Origin: Temnothorax longispinosus
Taxonomy: Eukaryota; Arthropoda; Insecta; Hymenoptera; Formicidae
DNA: 64,000 nucleotides
Direction: 5' to 3'
Assembly: GCF_030848805.1 (NCBI RefSeq)
Contig: NC_092364.1
Span: 7,130,001-7,194,000 of the forward strand
The notes under the pieces are model-generated. The model made no database searches. It saw only the letters and a program-made list of their open reading frames with translations, and was not told the origin of the DNA. A program made the translations under genes and the position numbers. Positions 29,366-40,574 of this stretch are shown piece after piece. Position 1 is the stretch's first letter, and each line of letters begins with the position of its first letter.

Positions 29366-29370
<5 letters not shown>

Positions 29371-29433
<63 letters not shown>
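29371..29433. repeat. (GA)n microsatellite
   Basis: About 31 AG/GA units with a single C interruption at 29405. Confidence 0.95.
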
Positions 29434-29437
<4 letters not shown>

Positions 29438-29945
29438 TGTAGTCACGTTTACCATCTGATAACACGGTTTTGTTTGTAGCTACCAGTTACAAGATGCCCA
29501 AGATGGTTGCCGGTATATGCATATTCGCGATCGTGCAATTTGAGGAAAGGGAGATATTTACCTCGTCGTTTAACGGTCCTAACAGGATACGATGCCGAAG
29601 AGCTTAATTAACGGAGGGTCCGAAGGGCGTCCGTCACGCGCTCTGGACGTGTAAGAGCGACCAATGAATTACAAGCCGGGTGAATTTACAAAGTTATCGT
29701 CCCGTTTCGGAGTGCGTGCCGTGACGAACAGGAAGCCCTCTTGCGCTTATCGTACGCATGAACGATGGCGAAGCTGCAGCAGATGATGATGAGCTGTCGC
29801 AGCCGACGGACATAGGTTTTCGGAAACGAACGTTTATATGCGCACAGCGTCTCTGAAAATATCTTTCAACGAAACGCATTTCCGCTACCAAAAGTCGGAG
29901 ATTTTATATCTGTATATCTTTAGGAGGATTTAAATTTTCGATGAA

Positions 29946-30206
29946 CACTGTTAAATTCGTAGGGTCAAATTATACTCAATTTGAGTCATTTTTAACTATT
30001 TCTATAGGTCGTCTCTCTCACTGCTCCTATACTCAATATGTTAATTTAACTAAAATAATGTTAATTTAACTAAACCAATAGAGTTAAAATATTACAATTT
30101 TGAGTTAAAATAATAATTTTCGACAAATATACTAATAATTAAAAATAACAAAATGTTATTTAACTCAAGTATTGGTTTAAATTTCATCTTTTAATATTTA
30201 ACGGTG
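29946..30206. repeat. possible short inverted-repeat element (about 261 bp)
   Basis: The ends read CACTGTTAAAT and ATTTAACGGTG, an 11-bp inverted repeat with one mismatch. The interior contains a direct repeat of ATGTTAATTTAACTAAA at about 30,039 and 30,058. I cannot find a convincing target duplication, so this is only a candidate. Confidence 0.3.
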
Positions 30207-30868
30207 AATAAGATTTTACTTGTCTATTTGCGTCTTCAATGTTTGATTTGATGGACTTTTTCTTAATATATGGTAGCAACGTAAATTGTTAGTGTTGCCA
30301 CCCGACTACTTAGCTCCTTCGAACCGAGCTAAACGGTAGCTAGGTATAGCTTTGGGGTATAACCACTGTGATCTACATTTTATCGGAATTATTGCTAAGC
30401 GCGGTTGACAGCGTCGGCGAAATTCCACGACGGATCGGCATTAGCGCGCTGATCCAGTTTCGTCGTCGGGTCGGTCGCGTGCTCGCCCGCGACGCAATTA
30501 GTCGCCCGATAACGGAACGGAGCGAGGTGGCCTAAACCGAGATAAAACCAAACCAGAAGAGAAAGAGAGAGAGAGAGAGAGAGGAGGGGGAGGAGGAGGA
30601 AGAACACAGGCAGAAAACCAGGCTAATTCGGATGCGATTTCTTTTAATCGGCTAACCGAGAGCGGAGTAAGACGGTGTACGCGATCATAACGATAATAGC
30701 GCATGCAACGAGCGCGGAGCAGCGAGCCGTATGACCCGTTGTTGCGTATGGAAATGAAAAGCCATGAAAATCCGCTCCGGCACGAACGCGTTAACGCTCA
30801 GCCCGTATTCAGCGGCGACGGCTTATCTTCGACACCCTTATTGATCTCTAAACGCGAACGACTTCTCG

Positions 30869-30869
<1 letters not shown>

Positions 30870-30913
<44 letters not shown>
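30870..30913. repeat. (CT)n microsatellite
   Basis: Perfect TC run of about 22 units. A shorter (GA)n tract lies 0.3 kb upstream at about 30,560-30,582. Confidence 0.95.
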
Positions 30914-30916
<3 letters not shown>

Positions 30917-31185
30917 ACCGTAGGTATATGTATCTTTTTTCCCCGCGCCTCGTCTTGCGTCACGTGAATTCCATTCTATAATACTTTGTAGCTTAACAGC
31001 TGATTAAAGACACGCGTTTCGATTCTACCGCGGCAACTGAATTAAAATGCATGGCTCCGCAAGTTTTGCACTTTTGCGATATCGCATGTTTATCCTCTAC
31101 ACTGTGAGCCAGTGTCCAGCGCTTTTCCCGCGGAAAGAATTAATATGATCCCAGGTATCACGCTAAAAACAAATAAATAGTTATT

Positions 31186-31391
31186 TGTGTAACAAGTGCT
31201 GTAAGATGAAAATTTCCGGGTGCGGAGTTTACGCACGAGCCGAAGGCGAGGCCTGCGTAAACTCCGCACCCGGGAATTTTCATCTTTACGCACGGCTTAC
31301 ACACCCTATTTTATGTTGCAAGTGCCTGGAAAGTGGTCTATCACGCACGCGTAGCGTGCGTAATGGGGCACTTTCCATGCACGTGTTGCAT
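31186..31391. repeat. bipartite foldback: two adjacent long hairpins within outer inverted repeats
   Basis: The first hairpin has arms 31203-31235 and 31254-31287 (GATGAAAATTTCC, then GGGTGCGGAGTTTACGCA, matched by its complement with one extra base) around an 18-base loop, pairing about 32 of 33 positions. The second has arms TGGAAAGTG/CACTTTCCA (31327-31335, 31369-31377) enclosing ACGCACGC/GCGTGCGT (31343-31350, 31354-31361). Outer arms near 31186-31199 and 31379-31391 are related inversely (about 10 of 13 positions). There is no coding potential. It looks like a foldback/MITE-type element; target duplication is not evident. Confidence 0.6.
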
Positions 31392-33461
31392 AAAATATAT
31401 ATACTGCGTACACGCGTATCTGTAATCTGAATATGTTTCAGCAATAATGTAACTTATGACCATCGAAAACTTCGTTTCATGAATAAAATACTGGTACAAT
31501 ACCGCAATCGCCCTTAATTGAAATAATCTAAATGCGTGACGATCTGCATTTCACTCTCTAACGATTTTACTTTCCCCATCTAATTTTATTACACGCCACG
31601 TGCGATATAATATGCGATGGCTGTTGTTTCGCTCGCTCGAGATTGCTATAATATATTGTATAAATGCAAGACTGAAAAACTTTACGAAGTGTCTTTCTGA
31701 AGAATAATGCAGAAAAGCAACTCGTCGCGGCATCAAATTTGATATTAAATTCAGCATTACGGAAAACGCGCGGCGTTTCTCTCCGTGAGGAGGAAAAAGA
31801 GAGAAGAAAGGCAGGCGAAAAAGACACACACGTACGTGGTTTTCTATTTCTCGCGTGTGCCGCCCGGCGAATCAGTCGCGTGCCACGCGCGGGCTCACTC
31901 GCGTGTTTCGTCCAAGCGTGAACTTCTAATACCCCTTCATCCTCACCTTGACTCTCCCGCATTAGCGGGTCGCCAATAATACTTTACGCACGAAATCTTT
32001 CCATTTTCTTTCCTCATGCGAGCCTCGGGAGTCACGGGCACGGACGGACGCGAGCCTCCGGAGCACGATCGGATACGCTGGTATGCATAGATTGCGGAAT
32101 CTCGGCCGATCGCGCTCCCGAGTTCAAGAAACCGAAACGGCGTTCCTCGAATCGGCTTCAAGCTTCAATAGACGTTCATGGGAAATTGCTGTGAAATTAA
32201 TTGACACACGGTTAATATATAGGCTCAACTACAGTCGACACGTTGCGAATAAATTCGATTTTACATTTCGATTATACATTAATCTGAAAAATATCCTCCG
32301 AAGATCCTGAAGATATCCTGTCCTAAATTATTTCTATAAATGTTTATCTGTAAAAAAAATGGATTTGTGCTAACGCGCATTGCGTTTGCAATGCAATTTA
32401 CTTCAAGAGACGTATTGGTCACCTAAATATTACTCGTGTTTTTATTTTGGCATGAAACACATGGCAACTGGACAAAGCGAGTATAGTATCATAATCGTGA
32501 AGACTCCGTCGGGCGATCGAGAAAACTCGATTACTTCCCCAAACAATGCAATTATAGTAGTAACGACGAACGAGTCTCGCGGGATGATGCCTTCCGCGGA
32601 ATAGCTACGTCGGCCATTTCAAAGGGACGGGAAAAGGGGGGAAGTACACAGAAGAAAATCCTATTATAGCTCGTGTCCGTACGCGGAGTGGTACAGTGTG
32701 GGGTGAAGCAGAGAGGGTCGTGAGTTCGTGAGCCCCGAGGCTCACTCCCCCCCCCTGCTCTCGCGCGCACATCCGTATTGACGCAACGCAGGAGCCCACC
32801 CTGCGGATTAACCAATCGAAACGCAGCATCCGCGCATGCGATCGCACGGAAACGCGTGCCATTTTGTATGCCACGCTATCGCGGGACGGAATCGGGGCGC
32901 CTGTTTCCGCGGTGAGAAAATGAAACCGAGAGTTTGACACAGTGACATATTTAATCATAAGGGCTGCGAAGGGTTGCACACTTGACGTGCGAATGAGTGA
33001 CCGAGAAGAGAACGAGTCTTTGTATTTTTCATTAGATTTCCCGGTAAAGATATTTGCAATTAGACATTGCACTATCTCGCGTAAAATAATATTATAAATT
33101 CTTGTACAAAAAGTAGCAATGTTATAAAATTTTATACTTTGATCTAATTAGAAAAGAAGCTTATTTAATTACGTCTTCTTGATGTTTAAGTGTTTCTTAC
33201 AAGAAGTATAACTTATCGTAGGAAGCTAGTACCTAATATTGCTAGAAATAAAAATTGCAATTTCACCAATTATATTATTAAATGAGACATTATTAAATGA
33301 GAGAGACGTGAGTTTTGTTTCATCTTGAAATGACAATATTTTTTTATCGTAACACCTTGTTTTATCCAAAGAGATCAATTCGAAATCTATTTACATCTCA
33401 ATTTAAATTGTGCAATTACCATGATAATTATTTAACTTCCTTTCTGAAAAATACAACCCTT

Positions 33462-33630
33462 AAGGCCGTGGCACATAGAAAAACTTAAGCAGTAAAACTC
33501 AAGCAGTAAGCAAATCAGCCAATCACGGTTAAGAACTTAAGGCACGGCCCTAAGCGGTAGCGAATCCATATCGTTGATTTCTTACTGCTTAAGTTTTACT
33601 GCTTAAGTTTTTCTATGTGCCAAGGCCCTT
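33462..33630. mobile_element. short palindromic MITE with about 45-bp terminal inverted repeats
   Basis: The left arm begins AAGGCCGTGGCACATAG and continues AAAAACTTAAGCAGTAAAAC. The right arm carries the reverse complement (ACTGCTTAAGTTTTACTGC, then CTATGTGCCAAGGCCCTT). Each arm also holds a double copy of the AAGCAGTAA block. Arms differ by a few substitutions and one indel near the tip. CCCTT occurs immediately outside or at both tips, so the exact ends are ambiguous. The 70-bp middle has no coding content. Superfamily unassigned. Confidence 0.6.
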
Positions 33631-33756
33631 ATTTTACCCTGGCAATAATGAGATATTACAAAGTCCGCGATCGTTCTTTGCGAGATTGTCAGAAGCTATG
33701 GATTAAGATTAAGAAGCCGCGAAATATCTGCAATTATCGTAAATTTACGAGCACGT

Positions 33757-34428
33757 GACCGGGGCACGTTGTCACATCAAATGTAATTGCATGCAAAATG
33801 TTATCCAAACTGTATTCAACGTAAATATCAATATATTATAGTGCGCTGCAATGTAAAAAAGTAAAATCCTTTACAGAAACATTTATTTTATTTCAAAAAA
33901 GTACAAAAAGCACGAAGTTTTCGTCTTAATCTAAATACACGAATTCCACTCGAATGCGCAACTTATTGATACACATTTTTTCTTTTATAATCATGTCGGT
34001 GATTAAACATAAAATATTTTTACTCGTTATCGTCATCCGAAGATTCGCAATAGATTCCCATCAAATTCGTGACAACGTGCCCCGAGGGCATTTTTTTACT
34101 TCAAACAGCCTCATGGCCGACACGTTTGAGATATTCATAAAGTTAGGTTTTGCACGCGGTAGGTAAAAGTACATACTTTAAGATAATATAAAGGTCTATT
34201 CTGAAAAAACATAAGCTTCATGTCCAGTACGTTGAATATTAGACAATAAAATTTTACTTACGGTCGCAAAAAACTTTCAAGTTGATTTTACGTCAACACG
34301 GCTGGAGCAATCTCAACACTGTAAACACACCAAAGATGGGCATACACTAACACATTTTGGGAATGACGGGTGCTGCCCTGTGGTTATTAGTTTTTTAAAT
34401 AAAGCCGATGTGACAACGTGCCCCGGTC
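33757..34428. mobile_element. inverted-repeat element with 22-bp perfect arms (about 672 bp)
   Basis: GACCGGGGCACGTTGTCAC followed by ATC at 33757-33778 is repeated exactly in inverse orientation at 34407-34428. A third, internal copy of GTGACAACGTGCCCCG lies at 34069-34084 in the same orientation as the right end. Beyond the right arm the sequence continues TACCCTA, which has no counterpart on the left, so the left end may be trimmed. The interior is AT-rich and non-coding. It is most likely a non-autonomous DNA transposon. Confidence 0.55.
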
Positions 34429-35030
34429 TACCCTACACTACTACGATTTATGTATTAAAATTGCGAGACGAAAAGATAAGGATAGCACAGAGAGCAACCT
34501 GCTTTAAACAAAAAAAATTATTATTACAATCTATAAAACATTCTAAAACCTTAAATTCTTTTTACTATAATTTAACTATCTTTTTTATTTAAACTAGGTT
34601 TTGTCGAGGTTTGTCTTAGCATTGTGGGAGGCTATTATTTGCACGTATGTACGTCATCGTAATCGAGTATTCAATTAAAATAAAAATGTTGCAGTAAAAA
34701 CTTTATCAAGAGAATAAATTAGTAAGCCTGCCAGATCGGGGTGCACCTTCTTCCTACGCTCAGCCGATATCGGCGCGCTCCTCGCCATATTTCAGAACAA
34801 TAAGTTTCCGCGGTCTGTGGCGTACCTGGCACCGCCGCCACGAAATAAAACAAAACAATACACATTTAGCTCGCGGAATACGGCGGAAAGCGGACGAGGC
34901 TTTAAATGGTTTCCTACCCCGCTTACGAACCGACGCGGCGGTAGGGCGGCGGGGCCGAGGACTGCTAAAACTGGAACAGATATTTTCGGCTTCGATGCGC
35001 CGGCATTCAGCTTCGTTGCGCCGAGGCGAG

Positions 35031-35210
35031 GGCTCGTTTGGTATTTGCCGGTATCGGGACCGCCGATAAATGGGAAAACTTTCCCCAGGCGGGGCGTTTT
35101 CAGAGCGCGTTCCCGGCGAGAAACAACGCGCTCGCCGCCCTCCGCTTTCCGAAAGGTAACGCACCCTTCCGTTTTCGTGCCGCCGCACTATTCTCTCTCG
35201 CGTGGCGGCT
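35031..35210 (+). repeat. GC-rich local duplication, copy 1
   Basis: Starts GGCTCGTTTGGTATTTGCCGG and ends at the CTCTCTCGCGTGGCGGCTC stretch. It matches, with many substitutions and small indels, the segment at 35766-35941 in the same orientation: shared blocks are GCTCGTTTGGTATTTGC, GAAAACTTTCC, AACGC, AAAGGTAACG/AAAGGCAACG and CGTTTTCGTGCCGCCGC/CGTTCTCGTGCCGCCGC. Open frames in the two copies do not agree, so this is not a duplicated exon. Confidence 0.55.
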
Positions 35211-35765
35211 CGAAATTGCCTCTGTATTTCGGAAAGCTTAATCGTGTGTGCCACGCCGGATTACGTGATTTACTTGAATTATTCTTATCGGTATACCGGT
35301 AGCCTTTGTTCTCCAAGATTTACTCGCTCCAAAGTTTGCCCTTTTTCAGGAAATTCTACTATCATTGTGCTAGAAAAATTATTGGGCTATAATCAATTAT
35401 CGAACAGATTCTCTTTTGCTCAGTACTTCATTTTAAATGCAACTTAATTGCATTTGATATTACCTTATAATAATTTGAAGATTTATAATCTGTAGATTCG
35501 ACAGCGCAAGATATTGTTTTAAGGACATCTTATTTTTTGTTTCTTCAAGCTTTCATTAACTTCTATTAGATAAGTTTTGTTACACTTATTTTTTAATTGA
35601 CATTATCATTTTTGTTATATTTATCGTGTTTGTGATATCAGTCGATTCTCAACTTCAATGTCTATTGGTTGAATATCGTAAAGGTATATTTTTATTTCCC
35701 TCTCGTGAGAGAGCTATGAGAATAACAGGTATTTTGGGCTTTGAGGTGAACACTCGAGTTGTGCA

Positions 35766-35941
35766 AGCTCGTTTGGTATTTGCTGGGTATCGAGTCGGCA
35801 GACAAATGAGAAAACTTTCCGGAACATTTCCGACCGATGCCGCTGCCGCCGCCGCAAAACGCTACTGGCTACCTTCGGTTTCGAAAAGGCAACGTACCCT
35901 TTCGTTCTCGTGCCGCCGCTCTATTCGCGCGGGGTGCGCTC
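35766..35941 (+). repeat. GC-rich local duplication, copy 2
   Basis: This is the partner of 35031-35210, about 735 bp downstream in direct orientation. The two lie 0.3 to 1.2 kb before the PAS-A core exon at 36279. The copies are diverged, so the duplication is not recent or not under coding constraint. Confidence 0.55.
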
Positions 35942-36278
35942 CCGCGTACGTCTAACAACGTCTGAACCTGTATTTTGCAGTGCCCCTAACTTATCCGCGC
36001 CACGAATTAGCCTCTTGAGCTTCGACCTGATGCAAACGGAGCAGTCTCAAGCCCGATTACGTTCAATTCCGGACGAGTTTACGTGTTTTAGTTTGAGAGA
36101 CGATCGAGTCAGGCGGAATCAGTTCCGCCTATTATCGCGATTATCAGCAATATAATATTTTTACGAAATAAAAAAAGCGTATTAATGTTTGATTTCAAAT
36201 TTATTAATTTGTATTAATATCGTTGCTCTCGCATACATTCGTAATTGAATTAATTAACAGATCGATTTTTTGTTCCAG

Positions 36279-36368
36279 GCACTGAACGGGTTCCTGCTAA
36301 TACTGACTTGCGACGGGGAAGTGTTTTTCGCGACCCATAGCATAGAGAGTTATCTTGGCTTCCATCAG
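36279..36368 (+). CDS. ss: spineless internal exon, PAS-A core (90 bp)
   Basis: This 30-codon exon is phase 0 at both ends, with acceptor TTTTTTGTTCCAG and donor CAG|GTATGA. It begins ALNGFLLILTCDGEVFFATH and ends SIESYLGFHQ. It corresponds to the first beta strands of PAS-A in the aryl hydrocarbon receptor family: the ALNGF start, the F-x-A-T/S segment and the YLGF-Q end are family signatures. The upstream exon ends FLQ and the next begins SDIVHQSVYEL, which gives the normal family order without gap or frame change. The exon is isolated by introns of 19.4 kb and 26.5 kb. Its length is a multiple of three, so skipping it would keep the frame but remove the PAS-A core. No stop codon or other sign of decay is seen. 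Confidence 0.95.
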
Positions 36369-38344
36369 GTATGATTGAATTTATAATTTAGACAACTGTC
36401 GTATCAATTTAGCAAAGAGAAGAGGAGACACAGATATACCGCATAAAAGAGTCCTTAGATTTATATTCAGAATAATAAGTATACTGTAATACAATGTTAT
36501 AAATTTATTCATATTTCTACATCTAAATTACTTAACATTTTCAAGCGGAATTCAATTTTCACACACAATTGTTAGTACAGATAATAATATAATTAAAATA
36601 TATCGACTCTTCCAAAATACTGTTTCCGAAATCGAATGCCTTAAAAATATTTTCCCGTCAAAAAATTCCGTCAGAACTCGACGCGCAAATCTCTGCCGAC
36701 GAATCCGATGGCTTTTAAAAAAATCACCTACGTGTATCTCAAAGGCAGAAATCGTCGACGTATTTATAGATCGAGGATGCTTGCGCATTTGTCCCCCCCA
36801 AGTCCCCCTTATTGCAAAGTAATTCTAGACATAATTCACCCTCGCTGTTAGTTTATGTTCAGTCAACGTGTGTCCACACCCAACACGCGGCAATCACGCC
36901 AACGCTGTCAAGTCAAGTTCACCGTACGTGTCACGTTTGCTCAAGGCATCATCCCTTTCGCGAGACAATGTACCCCATTCACCAGGACTGACGGCCGGCA
37001 TGCATTTTTCAGTAGTAGCAGTAGGTCATCGACGCTGACGGACAACACGCTCGCGACGTTGCTCGGCTCGGCTTATTATTAGTGATTGATTTTCTCTCTT
37101 TTGATGTTTGGACAGAAAAATCTCAATTCGTTGTCACGAGTTTGTTCGTGATAACTCATCGCTCGAAATTTATCAGATTTGTAAATGTTTACTTATAATA
37201 ATTTATTAATAATTAAAAAAATGGAGAACATGAGAACATATTAAAGACGCTAAAGACGTTCCGAATGAATGCGACGGACGATAAAAATGTAAATCAAGTT
37301 ATAACGCGCCTTATATAGGAATCGAGCCTGCTCTTGAAACGTCTTTTAATATTGCATGATTCGGCGAGTTCTTTTTACAACTCGATGCTGCACAAACGGC
37401 GATGTGCGCCAGATCTCAATTATCGCGATTTCAATTATCTTAATTCATTGCGAACGGAATCCGAGCCGGTACCGTAGGTATACATGCTGCCGTAGTCGCC
37501 GCGGATTTGCATATACGCGAGTACCTCGAATAAACGCGGAATTGTCGAATAACAAACGTTTATCGGGAGCGAGATGCCATCAGATCCGAATTCCGACGAA
37601 GTCCTTAATTAATTATGACACCGGATAATCGTGCCGGGCAGGACCTCGTTAAAGGCGACGTAACTCCGGCGATTTTATTCGATCGCCGCCGTCGGCGACG
37701 ACGATCGGCCGATCGCGGGTATCGAGAGGGGATCGTCCCTCGGCTGGCGTTCTTCGGTATATGGCGAATGGATCCGCGCGCGGTGTGGGAACCACGGAAC
37801 ATCCGATCCCGATTCGACCGTGCAGACCGAATCTAATTGCGCGGCCACGATCCACACTGTTGCACATTCGATTGCTACCGGCGTTCCCGCGCGCGCACGA
37901 TCATTTGAATACTTCGAGCTCCCGCTCGAACACCGAGGTTTCCCCTTAATGATAAAGCGGCTGTGTGTAACCACAGCCCCGGCGTGGGCTATTGGTTCCA
38001 CGCGAGAGAATTGTGTACACAGTGTAGAAACAGATTTTACGCTATATTCATGCCGATACATCGGCGCGCTCTCAACGGCACGTCCATCCGTCGCGTTTCG
38101 ATCGTTTCGAAATCGCCGAGATTTAATGACGGCGTGAGGTGTCGATGGATCTTTAATTTCTCAAACTCGCCAAATCGTCGGCGCGATCGAAACGTATGAA
38201 ATCGGTCGCATGAGTACTCCTTACTGCTGCGTGTCTCCGCATTGAAACTATAAGAGATAAGAATGATAAATAATTGACCAATGTGTGTTTAAACATAATT
38301 TATTGACAAATCAGAAACTTAACTTTGCCAGTAAATAATTAATA

Positions 38345-38486
38345 AAAATGGCTTTCACTCGATCCAGCTACATGCATTTATCAATTGTAACATTGGTTGT
38401 GGTTCTTCTTTGTGTAAATCTTTCAATCACAATGTGAATGTTACAATTAATAAATATGGCTGGTTGGGTCGAGTAAAAATCATTTT
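38345..38486. repeat. palindromic element (about 140 bp)
   Basis: Left-arm blocks TTTCACTCGATCC (38353-38365) and ATTTATCAATTGTAACATT (38376-38394) are matched inversely on the right by AATGTTACAATTAATAAAT (38437-38455) and GGGTCGAGTAAAA (about 38466-38478). The arms are imperfect, and the short middle also partly self-pairs (GGTTGTGG/CAATCACAATG). It is non-coding and resembles a small foldback MITE. Confidence 0.5.
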
Positions 38487-38866
38487 TTATAATTTTTTAC
38501 CAATTTAATTATAAATATGATTGAAGAATCATAGAAAAGAAAATTAATTTTCTTTATATGCAGCATTTTATAAATACGCTATAAAAATTTTATTTTATAA
38601 TTTGAGTTCTGGAATCTATGGATTCCAGATGGACGGAAGACGCGTGAGACGTTTGAGACAGGGCATACATTACGTTCTCCGTATTTCAAGAAAAAATAAA
38701 TTCGATCGCGTTATCGTCGGCCGTCCACGCGAGAGCGCATTAAAGAATCATCCATCTATACGGGGGATAGGTGCTCGACTACCCGGCATAATACCGTCAC
38801 TCGAGCCCCTTCGGTACACACCGAGAGAGGGACCCCGGGCACGCACGCGAGTGCAATGTGCATACA

Positions 38867-38995
38867 TTGTAAAAAATGACGGATGATGATTTCCCGAGCC
38901 GATGACTCTCTATACGGGGCGCACGCGAACGCCGTTGAGTATGAATTGCAGAAAATAGCGGACGATGATTTTCTGACTCGATGACCGCATATCCG
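38867..38995 (+). repeat. tandem pair of a ~50-bp unit, period about 77-79 bp
   Basis: The unit around 'AAAAAATGACGGATGATGAT' followed by TTCCCGAGCCGATGAC (38871-38906) recurs as 'GAAAATAGCGGACGATGATT' followed by TTCTGACTCGATGACCGC (38951-38988). A third isolated copy of the core, GATGATTTCCCGACTCG then ATGACCGC, lies at 41794-41818. Confidence 0.5.
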
Positions 38996-40358
38996 AGACA
39001 ACAAAAAAAAGAACCAAGAAGCGGTTTGTTATATGAACGCGTTCTAGATTTCCTCCTAAATACCCCTCACGATATGCGCACATATGCGCGTATGTATGCG
39101 TTCGAAATCACCGAACGGAAATCATCCACCCCGGTTTCGTTGGGAATGACGGAAGTCATTCAACTTCTTGCAGAAATCCGCGCGAATGTGATTGTGGGAA
39201 AAAAGTGCGCTGCAGTTTTATATTGCTTTAAGATGTATGAAAAAAAATTTATATATTGATAGAAATTAATCTATCTTTTAATTTCACATATCAGATTATT
39301 ATTATTATTACTTTGATACTTTCTGCTATTTATGGCCAATTTTTATAAAATAAATGCGATGGTGTATATTAACAGAAAAAATTATAATTCGAAGACATAT
39401 TAGATAAAGTTTATCAACTAGAAACGTGTCATAAGTGTGTGCTAAAAAATAGTTAACAAAATATGCCTTATAAAAAATAATATTTATAATATAATTCAGC
39501 TTCATCAAATATTGTACTTTTACATTAATTTAATAATTAATACTACATTTGATCTTCTTTCTAATGTATTTAAACCTTATCTTAATCGTTATAATAAGTT
39601 TACTTTATATATTCAAAACTAATGCTATATTTCGACTTGAAAATAGAAAAGCGGGGATGAATCTTACGATATAATTCGTCTTCTTATCCACAGAATCGCA
39701 CCGGTAGTTCAATTCTCATGATTTATTGATTATTCACGCGCACTCGTGTTTTACGTTTCTTACCTTCGTGGCGCAGATTTTCTGATAATCGTGATAGTAT
39801 TTTACAACGTTGTTCGTAAACGGATCTTACGGAACACGCGTTGGAAATTATATTGAAAGGCCTTTCATTCGTATTCTTTAACAAGCTCGAATTATTACGC
39901 CAACTTTCGTGTGCACGAGTATCCATTGAGACATAACAATGCACGCAACGGTACCGTATATACGTACAATATATTAAGAAAAACAAGGACGATGACTTCG
40001 CACGAAGCTACACGTTCGAGGAAAATGGTCGTCTCGTTATACGATTTTTCTTCTGTTTTTTTTTCTCTTTATCTTCGATTGTAGTACGATTGCGTTTTCA
40101 ATCACGGTGTTTGCAGTATTTGTTTTACATTAGTTGATTCTCGTACACAGTTATTATGTACACCAGGCGAATCTTGCCTTCTATCTTTTGTGGCGGGAAT
40201 TACTTAACGTGACAAGGAATGACATTACAAAATTTCTTCGCATGATTAATAGCCCATTTCTTCCCCTCTCTCCACCATACTTATCGTTTATGTGTTTTAC
40301 ATTGCAATATATATTTTATTTAGCAATGTATTTCTTCCTAAGAATTATATCTTCCAAG

Positions 40359-40574
40359 CACTGGCGGATCCTAGGGAGAGGGGGGGGAGTAAACCCCTCT
40401 TCTAAATAAAAGAAATCAGTTTTATTGAATTTGTTTAAAAAATCTAAGAAAAAAATGCATTAAACGTTGAAGCAGGATCAAAAATAAAAGCTAAGCGTGA
40501 TACTAAAAAAAATATCAAATCAAATAATTTTGCCGAAACTCCTCTCATATTATCGACGTCAGCATCCGCTAGTG
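40359..40574. mobile_element. hAT-type MITE (216 bp) with 8-bp target duplication
   Basis: The left end is CACTGGCGGATCCTAG and the right end CAGCATCCGCTAGTG, an imperfect terminal inverted repeat of about 15 bp. The flanks are CTTCCAAG (40351-40358) and CTTACAAG (40575-40582), identical at 7 of 8 positions, which is the 8-bp target duplication of the hAT superfamily. CACTGGCGGATCC termini are typical of insect hAT MITEs (family knowledge). The interior carries a G run (40379-40388) and A-rich sequence with no transposase. Confidence 0.75.

Larger units (their letters stand above)
16838..36278 (+). other. ss: spineless intron, 19,441 bp, between the FLQ and ALNGF exons
   Basis: This is a complete GT-AG intron (GTGAGT...TTGTTCCAG) of phase 0. 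It contains no recognisable second gene. It holds several inverted-repeat elements (26899-27785, 31186-31391, 33462-33630, 33757-34428, and weakly 29946-30206), a diverged direct duplication at 35031/35766, purine-rich tracts (18598-18680, 18833-18990, 28320-28440) and (GA)n/(CT)n microsatellites. The stretch from about 17,400 to 18,550 is AT-rich with nothing identifiable. From 19,600 to 20,350 the DNA is GC-richer and carries a CT-rich run (19,865-19,970). From 20,400 to 25,700 I see only single-copy AT-rich DNA, GC patches near 22,180-22,450 and 22,880-23,220, and one microsatellite. Confidence 0.7.

Noticed and set aside
30305..30365. tRNA-like segment with TTCGAACC and a TAGCTC/GAGCTA hairpin
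   Set aside because: No A box, acceptor stem or anticodon arm can be formed; only a B-box-like match.
32605..33072. 155-codon minus-strand frame, with a CCAAT-like motif and CpG-rich DNA around 32,680-32,900
   Set aside because: No domain and no start-site or splice evidence; promoter activity cannot be argued from composition alone.
34760..35302. Overlapping open frames of about 160 codons on both strands
   Set aside because: CpG-rich DNA with few stops in any frame; one end overlaps the local duplication whose copies do not share a frame.
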